From the NCBI GenBank assembly GCA_002311855.1, contig DCAB01000012.1, positions 441,759-505,758 on the forward strand: a stretch of DNA of 64,000 nt, written 5' to 3'. Positions 18,119 through 26,370 of the stretch are shown in pieces. This DNA comes from Candidatus Dadabacteria bacterium UBA1144 (GTDB taxonomy: Bacteria > Desulfobacterota_D > UBA1144). How positions within the stretch are numbered: the stretch's first letter is position 1; each line of letters begins with the position of its first letter. Below the pieces are notes generated by a model. That model was not told where the DNA came from and searched no databases. It was given only the letters and a program-made list of their open reading frames with translations. The translations under genes and the position numbers were made by a program.

Positions 18119-19318
18119 TTGAAAAATAATAATATAGTTTCAGAGAGCAATAGATACCTAATTCAAAACTATCAAAGGTATCCGATTAAGATTGTGAAAG
18201 GTTCTGGATCATGGGTTTTCGACTCAATGGGTAGAAAGTATCTGGACTTTACAACTGGAATTGCGGTTAACAATCTTGGACACAACAATTCAAAAATTAA
18301 CTCGTCAATAAAAAAACAAATTAAAAAGTTAGTTCATATTTCAAATCTTTTTGTTATAGAGGAACAAGTAAAATTTGCAAAAGAACTAGTTAAATTTAAG
18401 CCTGGATATAAGGTTTTCTTTTGCAATAGTGGAACCGAAGCCAATGAAGCCACCTTCAAATTAGCTAGAAAATGGGGGATTTTTAATGGAGGTAGAAATA
18501 TAATTATATCTGCAACCGGAGCTTTTCATGGAAGGACATTTGGTTCGCTGAGTGCTACTTTCCCAAAAAAATATAGAGACGGATTTTATCCTCTAGTCCC
18601 TGGTTTTAAATCGGTTGAACTTAATAATATTAAAAAACTCGAAGAAACAGTAAGAAAAAATAAGAAAATCGCAGCTATAATTCTAGAGCCTATCCAAGGA
18701 GAAGCTGGAGTTAAATTTGTAGATCCTCAATATTTAAAAAAAGTAGAAATTTTATGCAAAAAGAACAATATACTTTTTATCTTAGACGAAATTCAAGTTG
18801 GTCTTGGGAGAACTGGGAAAGTATATTGTCACCAACACTATAAACTTAATCCAGATATTATTTCTTTAGCTAAAGGATTAGGTGGCGGGATACCGTGTGG
18901 AGCGATAGTTGCTAATTCTAAAATAGCTGATTTTTTGACTCCCGGCTCCCATGGGACAACGATGGGTGGAAACCCTTTAGCCATGTCGGCTGGGTTATCA
19001 AGTTTTAAACAAACAACAGATAAAAAATTTCTAAAGGATGTTTCCAGAAAAGGAAAACTGTTTCTTAATGAATTAAAAAAGTTTAAAAAAAATAAATTCG
19101 TTAAAGATGTTAGGGGATTAGGATTAATACTTGCTATAGAATTTTTTTCTTCGGACATAGCTAAGAAATTTTCTGAACTATGTCTCCAGAATGGTTTATT
19201 AATTATACTCACAGAAAAATTCAATATTAGAATTTTACCTCCACTAAATGTTAAAATTAGTGAAATATCAAAATCTATTAAAATTTTTGATTCTGCTCTT
19301 GGGAAAATGCATGAATAA
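18119..19318 (+). CDS. argD: Acetylornithine aminotransferase
   Basis: PLP class III aminotransferase, 399 residues, acting on N-acetylglutamate semialdehyde. FCNSGTEANEATFKLARK, GAFHGRTFGSLSAT, FILDEIQVGLGRTGK and SLAKGLGGGIPCGA (PLP lysine) are seen. The start is a TTG at 18119; no ATG is available before the conserved core, and an AGG lies in the overlap with the argB stop. It overlaps argF by eight bases. Confidence 0.92.
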   Translation: MKNNNIVSESNRYLIQNYQRYPIKIVKGSGSWVFDSMGRKYLDFTTGIAVNNLGHNNSKINSSIKKQIKKLVHISNLFVIEEQVKFAKELVKFKPGYKVFFCNSGTEANEATFKLARKWGIFNGGRNIIISATGAFHGRTFGSLSATFPKKYRDGFYPLVPGFKSVELNNIKKLEETVRKNKKIAAIILEPIQGEAGVKFVDPQYLKKVEILCKKNNILFILDEIQVGLGRTGKVYCHQHYKLNPDIISLAKGLGGGIPCGAIVANSKIADFLTPGSHGTTMGGNPLAMSAGLSSFKQTTDKKFLKDVSRKGKLFLNELKKFKKNKFVKDVRGLGLILAIEFFSSDIAKKFSELCLQNGLLIILTEKFNIRILPPLNVKISEISKSIKIFDSALGKMHE

Positions 19319-20204
19319 ATCGTTAATATCCATCGCGGATTTAAAATATAATGATCTCGAAAAGATTTTTAAACAAATTCTATTATTTAAAAAGAATAAA
19401 GCCTCAAATAGGCACAAAGGCAAGTCAGTCGGTTTGCTATTTGAGAAGTTTTCTACAAGAACCAGGCTCTCTTTCGAAGTGGCGATTTCAAGACTTGGAG
19501 CCTATCCCATCTATATAAATAAGTCGGATACTCAACTTTCAAGAGGAGAATCGATTAAAGAAACCGCTAAAATGTTTTCTCTTTATTTGGATGCGCTCGT
19601 ATATAGAACATCAAAACAAAAACATATGGAAGATTTTGTAAATTTTTCAGATATTCCGGTTATTAATGCCCTTTCTGATTTCGAGCACCCCACACAAATT
19701 ATTTCAGATATTTTTTCTATAAAAGAAATGAAACCTACTGAGAATATTAAAAAAATAAAAATTTTATATATCGGCGATGGAAACAACATTGCTAATTCGT
19801 TATGTTTAATAGCGGGTATTTTGGATTTGAATTTGATTATTTGTTGCCCTAAAGGTTATGAGCCAGATTCAAAAATACTTAAATCAGTTAAAAATAAAAT
19901 AAAAATTACCCACAATCCTCAACTAGCCATTAAAAATGTAGATATTGTATATACTGATATTTGGACGAGTATGGGCATGGAAGGGGAGGAAAAAAGAAGA
20001 CTTAAAGATTTTAAAAAATTTCAGGTAAATTCTGAATTAATTCAAGGTGCAAAAAAGGACCATATATTCTTGCATTGTTTACCAGCTCATATTGGAGAAG
20101 AGGTAAGTAAAGAAATTATCGAATCAAAAAATTCAGCTGTTTATCTTCAAGCAGAAAATAAAATTTATACCGCAATGGCCATTATTGACCATTGTTTATC
20201 CTAG
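19311..20204 (+). CDS. argF: Ornithine carbamoyltransferase
   Basis: Forms citrulline from ornithine and carbamoyl phosphate. 297 residues from ATG 19311 (a longer frame opens at 19248 but runs within argD). FEKFSTRTRLSFE binds carbamoyl phosphate, DFEHPTQIISD and HCLPAHIGEEVS are the usual catalytic loops. The start overlaps argD by eight bases (ATGAATAA). The 3' end overlaps the convergent uvrC by 23 bases. argG/argH are not in the window. Confidence 0.94.
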   Translation: MNKSLISIADLKYNDLEKIFKQILLFKKNKASNRHKGKSVGLLFEKFSTRTRLSFEVAISRLGAYPIYINKSDTQLSRGESIKETAKMFSLYLDALVYRTSKQKHMEDFVNFSDIPVINALSDFEHPTQIISDIFSIKEMKPTENIKKIKILYIGDGNNIANSLCLIAGILDLNLIICCPKGYEPDSKILKSVKNKIKITHNPQLAIKNVDIVYTDIWTSMGMEGEEKRRLKDFKKFQVNSELIQGAKKDHIFLHCLPAHIGEEVSKEIIESKNSAVYLQAENKIYTAMAIIDHCLS

Positions 20205-21981
20205 ATTTTAAATTATCAATTACCTTTCTACTGAGACCTAATTTTCTAAGTTCACTTTCGGGGGTATTTATAATTGAATTTATGTCACCAAACTTTTTGA
20301 TTAACTTATTTTTAGTTTTTTTACCAATTCCATAAATATTATCTAGATCTGATACAAACATAGATTGTTTCCTTTTAGATTTGTGAAACTGGACGGCAAA
20401 CCGATGTGCCTCATCTCTTGCATTGATTAATATTCTTAATTCTTCTCCATATTTATTGAAATTTACAGGTTTCTTTTTATTTGGTAGATATATTTTGTCG
20501 ATTTGTTCTGATTTTGTAGGTTTTGCAATTGACGCAATATTCACGATTCCTTTCGCTAATTTTAATACTCTATTTAAATGACCCTTGCCACCATCAATTA
20601 AAATTAAATCCGGCTTCTCCCAGCCAGGTTCCCCAATCCTATTAAGCCTTCTTGATACAACTTCTTCCATCATTGCATAGTCATTCGGACCTTTCGTTAA
20701 AATTTTAAATTTTCTATATAAGCTCTTTTGCGGTTTCCCATTTATGAAAGTTATCATCGAAGCGACAGAATTTGTGCCCTGAAGATTCGATATATCAAAA
20801 CATTCAATCCTCTTAGGGGTATTTTTTAAATCCATAATTTCCTTTATCTTGTTAAGTCTTAAATTGATTTCCTTTTCTAGCTCTACATTCCTCTTTATTT
20901 GATTCTGTGCATTTTTAATCGCAAGATCTATCAATTTGATATTTCTTCCTCTTTGAACAACCTCTATCTTCGTGTTCGACAAAGAAAAACTAAATAAATC
21001 TTTTTTTAGTTCTTCTACATATGGGAAAGTAGGAGGCAATAAGATTGTTTTGGGAGCGGATGTTTTTTGTGAATAGAACTGCGAGATGAGTTGGTAAATT
21101 TCAATATTAATCTGGTTCGTTTTTGATTCAACGTACAAGTCGGCCTTGTCTATAATGCATCCTCCTCTAAGAAATAAAATAATTATTTGTATCTTATTTC
21201 CTAGTACATACAATCCTATTATGTCTGTATTTTTTAATCCCCTTGTCGATATTGCTTCAAAGAAATGAGGATTACTTACTAAATTTAATTGATCTCTATA
21301 AAAGGCTGCCTCTTCAAATCTTTCTTCCCTGGACATTAAATTCATTTTTTCATTAATTTGTTTCTTTAGCTCGCCGACTTTTCCTTTGAATATATCTTTT
21401 ATTAAAGATATATTTTTTGAATAAATTTTATTTAGAGAATGATCATCACAAGGACCTATGCACATGCCTATATCCTTATAGATGCAAGCCCTTTTTCTGT
21501 GCATATTAAATTTGTTATCGGTGCAATTCCTGATTCCAAATATCTTCTGCAGTAATCTTTTTGTTTTATACAATTTATCTGAGGACTTAAAGGGTCCCAG
21601 GTATATCGAATTTTTATCATTACATTTTCTAGCCATAGAAATTCGCGGGTAGTCTTTTTGAATTTCAATCCTTATTGAAGCATATGTCTTATCATCCTTA
21701 AGAAGGACATTGTATTTTGGCTGTCTTTTCTTAATTGTATCATTTTCAAGGGTTAAGGCATCATCTTCGGTTTTTGTTGATATAAAGTCAAAACTTTCGG
21801 TTTCTTTCATTAGAAAATCAATATTCATTCTAGAATCTCTAGATTTAGAAAAATAAGATTTAATCCTTTTTTTAAGGTTTTTTGCTTTCCCAACATATAA
21901 AATTTCATTTTCTTTGTTCTTAAATATATATATTCCAGGGTCATCAGGAATTGTAGATATTTTATTTTTTTCCAAATCCAT
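20182..21981 (-). CDS. uvrC: Excinuclease ABC subunit C
   Basis: Nuclease of nucleotide-excision repair, 599 residues. The N-terminal GIY-YIG domain shows PGIYIFKNKENEILYVGKAK. A Cys-rich insert (ACIYKDIGMCIGPCD) follows, a UVR helix pair near residue 210 (NLMSREERFEEAAFYRDQL), the RNase-H-like domain (CFDISNLQGT, LILIDGGKGHL), and C-terminal HhH motifs (IYGIGKKTKNKLIKKFG). Complete; shares 23 bases with argF at its end, and diverges from nth. Confidence 0.95.
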   Translation of the reverse strand: MDLEKNKISTIPDDPGIYIFKNKENEILYVGKAKNLKKRIKSYFSKSRDSRMNIDFLMKETESFDFISTKTEDDALTLENDTIKKRQPKYNVLLKDDKTYASIRIEIQKDYPRISMARKCNDKNSIYLGPFKSSDKLYKTKRLLQKIFGIRNCTDNKFNMHRKRACIYKDIGMCIGPCDDHSLNKIYSKNISLIKDIFKGKVGELKKQINEKMNLMSREERFEEAAFYRDQLNLVSNPHFFEAISTRGLKNTDIIGLYVLGNKIQIIILFLRGGCIIDKADLYVESKTNQINIEIYQLISQFYSQKTSAPKTILLPPTFPYVEELKKDLFSFSLSNTKIEVVQRGRNIKLIDLAIKNAQNQIKRNVELEKEINLRLNKIKEIMDLKNTPKRIECFDISNLQGTNSVASMITFINGKPQKSLYRKFKILTKGPNDYAMMEEVVSRRLNRIGEPGWEKPDLILIDGGKGHLNRVLKLAKGIVNIASIAKPTKSEQIDKIYLPNKKKPVNFNKYGEELRILINARDEAHRFAVQFHKSKRKQSMFVSDLDNIYGIGKKTKNKLIKKFGDINSIINTPESELRKLGLSRKVIDNLKSRINNGQ

Positions 21982-22035
21982 TTGTTTATCTTATCTGATT
22001 TTGTTTATATAGAAAATCTGCTAACTTTTATTATT

Positions 22036-22698
22036 ATGGCTAAGTTTGATATAGCAAAGATAATTAAGAAAATGCAAAACTGCAAAAAAAATAGTAATCC
22101 TACCGCTGTTGAGAGCTTCATTGAACTTAATAAAAAAAGGGATCCATTTAAAGTTTTAATATCAACAATAATAAGTTTGAGAACTAAAGATGAAGTTACT
22201 TACCAATCCTCAAAAAACTTATTTAAGTTAGCTTCAACTCCGAAAACTATATCAAATCTTTCAATCAGCCAAATTCAAAAAGCAATTTATCCTTGTGGGT
22301 TTTTCAGGAATAAATCAAAGACAATTAAAGAAATATCAAAGAATATTTTAAATGATCATAATGGTACAACCCCTGATTCTATAAATAAACTTCTAAAATT
22401 TAAGGGAGTTGGAAGAAAAACCGCAAATCTTGTAATGATACTTGGATACAATAAGCCTGGAATTTGTGTTGATACACATGTACACAGGATTTTTAATCGA
22501 ATAGGTTATGTAAAAACGAAAACCCCAAACGAAACTGAATTTGTTCTGAGAAATAAATTGCCCTTAAAATTCTGGCTACCTATTAATTCTTTATTAGTGT
22601 TTTATGGTCAAAAAGTTTGCAGACCGATATCGCCATATTGTAGCAAATGCGCAATAAACCTTTACTGTAGACAAGTGGGAGTTGACAAGAGCAGATAA
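22036..22698 (+). CDS. nth: Endonuclease III
   Basis: DNA glycosylase/AP lyase for oxidised pyrimidines, about 220 residues from ATG 22036; the open frame reaches 21982 but the upstream residues are hydrophobic and unlike the family. LLKFKGVGRKTANLV is the helix-hairpin-helix with catalytic Lys, VDTHVHR gives the catalytic Asp. The [4Fe-4S] ligands follow the C-x6-C-x2-C-x5-C pattern at CRPISPYCSKCAINLYC. Divergent from uvrC. Confidence 0.93.
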   Translation: MAKFDIAKIIKKMQNCKKNSNPTAVESFIELNKKRDPFKVLISTIISLRTKDEVTYQSSKNLFKLASTPKTISNLSISQIQKAIYPCGFFRNKSKTIKEISKNILNDHNGTTPDSINKLLKFKGVGRKTANLVMILGYNKPGICVDTHVHRIFNRIGYVKTKTPNETEFVLRNKLPLKFWLPINSLLVFYGQKVCRPISPYCSKCAINLYCRQVGVDKSR

Positions 22699-22722
22699 AG
22701 CCTTATCTATTAAGCGGCTTTA
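22696..22722. terminator. Candidate bidirectional terminator hairpin between nth and glnA
   Basis: TAAAGCC and GGCTTTA form a 7-base perfect stem around a 13-base loop, starting on the nth stop codon and ending four bases before the glnA stop. It lies exactly between two convergent genes. The T-run after it is short on either strand, so efficiency is doubtful. Confidence 0.45.
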
Positions 22723-22726
22723 TTTC

Positions 22727-24145
22727 CTAGACGCTATAATACATAACAAATTCAAACGGATTAGGCCTTGCTCGCCAAGGAGTAATTTCCTCATTCGTTT
22801 TATAATCTATGTACGCTTCAATTAAATCTTTAGTAAACACATCTCCCTGTAGAAGGAACTTGTAATCCCTTCTGAGTGCCTCTAATGCTTCTTCTAACGA
22901 TACAGGTACAGATGGATACTTACTCAATTCTTTATCTGAAAGTGTATAGATATCTTTTTCTAACTCAGGCCCAGGTTTGATTTTGTTTTTGATACCATCA
23001 AGTCCAGCCATTAAGAGAGCTGAAAAAACTAAATAACAATTTGATGCTGGGTCTGGGAATCTTATTTCGACCCTTTTTGCTTTTGGATTTGTTGAATACA
23101 TCGGTATTCTTGCAGCTGCACTCCTGTTTCGTGCGGAATGGGCAAGAATAATTGGTGCCTCATAGCCTGGAACTAATCTCTTGTACGAATTGATAGTCGA
23201 GTTTGAAAACGCACAAATAGCTCTAGCATGCTTCAACACGCCACCTATATAATATAGTGCTGTGTCGCTTAAGCCAGCGTATTTTTTTCCTGCGAAAAGA
23301 GGTTTGCCTCCCTTCCATATTGATTGATGGATGTGCATTCCTGATCCATTATCCACGAACACAGGCTTGGGCATAAACGTTGCGGATTTCCCGTGAAGCT
23401 TTGCAACGTTCTTAACGATGTATTTGTACCACATAACTTTGTCAGCCATTGTTTTTAAGGGAGCAAAAGTCATATCGATCTCTGCTTGGCCTGGTCCCCC
23501 AACTTCGTGGTGGTGACATTCGACACTTATACCGCAATCTTGCATGATTTTCACCATTTCGGACCTTACATCCTGGTATGTGTCGTTAGGAGCCATAGGG
23601 AAATAACCTTCTTTGTATCTAATTTTATGTCCGAGGTTAGGTAGCTCATCCTCTCCTGAATTCCATTCTCCTTCTACTGAATCAACAGAATAAAACGCTG
23701 AATTAGGTGATGACTCGTATCGAACATCATCGAAAATAAAAAATTCTAACTCAGGACCGAAATGTGCTGTATCACCGACCCCAGTTTTTTTCAAATATTG
23801 TTCCGCTTTGGTAGCGACATATCTTGGGTCTTTGTCATATCTTTCCTTTGTGACTGCATCCCTGATGTCGCAAGTAATTGAAAGAGTAGAGTGAGATAAA
23901 AATGGATCAATTACTGCGGTTGAGGGGTCAGGCATGAGAAGCATGTCACTATCATTAATGTCTTGCCATATTCTTATACTCGATCCATCAAATCCCAAAC
24001 CATCCTTAAATACCCCGGCATCTATTTCTGATACAGGGAAAGAAGTATGCTGCCAAGTTCCCAATAAGTCACAAAATCTTAAATCAACGATTTCAATTTT
24101 TTTGGACTTAATAAGCTTTAGTACATCATTAACGCTATAACTCAT
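22727..24145 (-). CDS. glnA: Glutamine synthetase type I
   Basis: ATP-dependent synthesis of glutamine from glutamate and ammonia; 472 residues. FDGSSIRIWQ, PELEFFIFDD, GSGMHIHQS, NRSAAARIP and FRFPDP-like EIRFPDPASN are all present. KDIYTLSDKELSKYP corresponds to the adenylylation loop of the regulated GSI-beta class, with Tyr at the expected place, so GlnE control is likely (glnE not seen here). A strong AGGAGG lies 6 bases before the ATG. glnB is 41 bases upstream on the same strand. Confidence 0.96.
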   Translation of the reverse strand: MSYSVNDVLKLIKSKKIEIVDLRFCDLLGTWQHTSFPVSEIDAGVFKDGLGFDGSSIRIWQDINDSDMLLMPDPSTAVIDPFLSHSTLSITCDIRDAVTKERYDKDPRYVATKAEQYLKKTGVGDTAHFGPELEFFIFDDVRYESSPNSAFYSVDSVEGEWNSGEDELPNLGHKIRYKEGYFPMAPNDTYQDVRSEMVKIMQDCGISVECHHHEVGGPGQAEIDMTFAPLKTMADKVMWYKYIVKNVAKLHGKSATFMPKPVFVDNGSGMHIHQSIWKGGKPLFAGKKYAGLSDTALYYIGGVLKHARAICAFSNSTINSYKRLVPGYEAPIILAHSARNRSAAARIPMYSTNPKAKRVEIRFPDPASNCYLVFSALLMAGLDGIKNKIKPGPELEKDIYTLSDKELSKYPSVPVSLEEALEALRRDYKFLLQGDVFTKDLIEAYIDYKTNEEITPWRARPNPFEFVMYYSV

Positions 24146-24186
24146 GAAGTACCTCCTTTAAATTTGTGTTAATCGAGTTTCAATTT

Positions 24187-24525
24187 TCAAACGGCTTCAT
24201 CGCCAGTTTCGCCAGTTCTAATTCTTATAGCTTGTTCGATTGGAAGAACAAAAATTTTCCCATCACCAATTTTATCCGTATTAGCGGAAGACTGAATTGC
24301 TTTTAATACACTATCAATTTTTTCATCAGGCACTGCAATCTCTAATTGAAGTTTCGGAATAAATTCAATTTCGTATTCTGCACCTCTATAAACTTCGGTG
24401 TGTCCTTTCTGTCTTCCAAAGCCTTTAACTTCGGAGACTGTCATACCAGTAACTCCAACATCTTTTAAGGCTTCTTTAACATCATCTAATTTGAATGGCT
24501 TTATAATAGCCTGAATCATTTTCAT
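24187..24525 (-). CDS. glnB: Nitrogen regulatory protein P-II
   Basis: Trimeric nitrogen/carbon sensor, 112 residues from ATG 24525. A longer frame reaches 24576, but a GGAGG at 24533-24537 places the start at 24525, giving the exact family length and the standard opening MKMIQAIIKPFKL. The T-loop GHTEVYRGAEYEIEF includes the uridylylation tyrosine (Y51 position); GDGKIFVLPIEQAIRIRTGE is the C-terminal signature. Upstream are a sigma-54-type promoter and a dyad. Confidence 0.95.
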   Translation of the reverse strand: MKMIQAIIKPFKLDDVKEALKDVGVTGMTVSEVKGFGRQKGHTEVYRGAEYEIEFIPKLQLEIAVPDEKIDSVLKAIQSSANTDKIGDGKIFVLPIEQAIRIRTGETGDEAV

Positions 24526-24551
24526 TTCGATTCCTCCAGCATTTAAATTAC

Positions 24552-24569
24552 GTGTCAATATTATGACAC
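24552..24569. promoter_or_regulatory. Palindromic operator-like site upstream of glnB
   Basis: GTGTCA, a 6-base AT spacer, TGACAC: a perfect dyad, 27 bases before the glnB start. On the minus strand it includes CATAAT, which with TTGTAG 18 bases upstream could be a sigma-70 promoter, so a protein bound here would block that promoter. Binding factor unknown. Confidence 0.5.
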
Positions 24570-24614
24570 ATTTCAAAGAAATACTACAAAAGGCGCATCT
24601 CTTTATTGACTATG

Positions 24615-24630
24615 TGCAATATTCATGCCA
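24615..24630 (-). promoter_or_regulatory. Sigma-54 (RpoN) type promoter for glnB-glnA
   Basis: On the minus strand TGGCATGAATATTGCA fits the -24/-12 consensus TGGCAC-N5-TTGCA with one mismatch, and the GG-to-GC spacing is correct. It lies 90 bases before the glnB ATG, within the gap behind the acyl-CoA ligase gene. glnB/glnA are classic RpoN targets, which supports the call. An NtrC-like enhancer site was not identified. Confidence 0.65.
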
Positions 24631-24639
24631 ATACTTTCT

Positions 24640-26364
24640 TTATTTTCTTGCACTAAATTTAAGCCCAGCTTCTGCTCTATCCCAAGTTTTGTCATTTATG
24701 TCTTTGAGCTCAGCTACTCTTACTTTTTGGGATGCAGTCATTGGGAAGCCACCTTCAAAAATCTCTATAAATCTTGGGACCATAGCAATAATGGTCTTTT
24801 CTGCCATCCATTTACAAAATTCAGCATAATCGAATTTTTCACCTTCTTTTACGATGACATTAAGCTTTAATTCATCATCGGAAACATCAGGAAGTCTGAC
24901 ACCTACTGCTATAGCATCTTGTATGGCTGGATATTCTAATGCAAGATCTGCAACCGCTATTGGATCAACATTCTCTCCAGAAACTCTTAATCTGGAGTAC
25001 CGTCCTTGGAAATAGTACCTCCCATCTGTACCAGCTGCAAAAATGTCATCAGAATTGAAAAATCCATCGTCATCAAATGCCTCACGAGTTCTTCTTTCAT
25101 CTTTAAAATATTCATTAAGAGTCGTATTTGGTAGCAAGGGTCTAATAAAGAGCAAGCCTTTTGCGCTCTCTGGTGGAGATTTTTCAGATACCGGATCCCA
25201 ATGCGGCCTTATGACTTCTTCAATATTCTCTGGATTTCTAATTTCTAAATAATATCCATCAACTACATATCCACAAGATCCAGCTCTTTCGTCTTCTGGA
25301 TATTTCCATAAGGGCATTCCCATTTCGGTAGAACCATACCCTTCGATTATTTTTAAATTAAACCTTTCTTCGAATTCTTTCAGATTTTTTGGGGCAGGCC
25401 CTGCTAAAACAAATCTAATATTATGTTTTTGATCATATTCACTAGGTTTTGCAGACCATAAATATTCTGATACTGCACCTAAAAAGTTTGTTATTGTTGC
25501 TCCACAAGCATGGGCCCACTTGAAAAACTTAGATGCGGAAAATCTTGGAAAGAATACGGCTGTTGCCCCTGCACCAATGGAGCTAAACAAACACATGGCT
25601 TGCGCATTTGCATGTGCTAGAGAAAGCACACTCATCAAAATATCGTCAGCACCTACTCCTTGCTGCAAGTAGCTTCTTACTGTCATTATTATTCCACCAT
25701 GCTCTCTAACTACACCTTTAGGAAGACCAGTAGTTCCAGATGTAAACATACATCTCTCCTGATCTCTTATCGATACTTCAACATTAGGATTTTCAGAAGA
25801 AAATTCATATAAATTATCAAAGTTTTCAACAGGAATACTTCCTACCTTCTCAGGAATATTTTGGGTTTTTCCTGTAATGAATATTGTCTTAACATGCTCT
25901 AGTTTGTCTGCTATAGCTTCTATCAATTGAAGGCCGGATAGATCAATTACTAGTGCTACCATTTCAGAATAATTTATTACGTATGCAAGTCTGTCTCCTT
26001 TCTCATCCTTATTTATAGGAACTTGTATGCCACCTGTTTTATGTATTGCAATAATGGAAAGAACAAATTCAGCACAATTAATCATATACATGCCAACTTT
26101 GTCACCTTTGTTCACGCCAACTTTTTCTATTAATCCATTTGCAATTTGGTTAGCCTTTTCATTGGTTTCTTTATAGGAATATGTTTCAATAATTTCCCCT
26201 TCAGGATTACCTATCTTAAACATCGCTTTGTCTGGATAATTAATCGCACCATCCTCTAAATATTTTGTGATTGGTTTCCAAGTAGATGTGTCCTTAAAGG
26301 TTCCATTTGGGAGCCCGCCTGTTCCCATATACCTTTCATTTATTGGTCTGAAAAAAAGCTTCAT
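24640..26364 (-). CDS. Acyl-CoA synthetase, carnitine/crotonobetaine-CoA ligase-like (copy B)
   Basis: An AMP-forming ligase of 574 residues. The P-loop is MFTSGTTGLPKGVVREHGG, the adenine motif EGYGSTEMG, the C-terminal hinge RYSRLRVSGENVDP, and the catalytic lysine lies in FPMTASQKVRV. The overall pattern is nearest CaiC-type ligases, which activate small carboxylates, but the substrate is not deducible. It is the downstream copy of a tandem pair; start and upstream stop are six bases apart, and AGGAAG in the last codons of the upstream copy can serve as its Shine-Dalgarno. Both copies end in the same FSARK. Confidence 0.82.
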   Translation of the reverse strand: MKLFFRPINERYMGTGGLPNGTFKDTSTWKPITKYLEDGAINYPDKAMFKIGNPEGEIIETYSYKETNEKANQIANGLIEKVGVNKGDKVGMYMINCAEFVLSIIAIHKTGGIQVPINKDEKGDRLAYVINYSEMVALVIDLSGLQLIEAIADKLEHVKTIFITGKTQNIPEKVGSIPVENFDNLYEFSSENPNVEVSIRDQERCMFTSGTTGLPKGVVREHGGIIMTVRSYLQQGVGADDILMSVLSLAHANAQAMCLFSSIGAGATAVFFPRFSASKFFKWAHACGATITNFLGAVSEYLWSAKPSEYDQKHNIRFVLAGPAPKNLKEFEERFNLKIIEGYGSTEMGMPLWKYPEDERAGSCGYVVDGYYLEIRNPENIEEVIRPHWDPVSEKSPPESAKGLLFIRPLLPNTTLNEYFKDERRTREAFDDDGFFNSDDIFAAGTDGRYYFQGRYSRLRVSGENVDPIAVADLALEYPAIQDAIAVGVRLPDVSDDELKLNVIVKEGEKFDYAEFCKWMAEKTIIAMVPRFIEIFEGGFPMTASQKVRVAELKDINDKTWDRAEAGLKFSARK

Positions 26365-26370
26365 GATACT

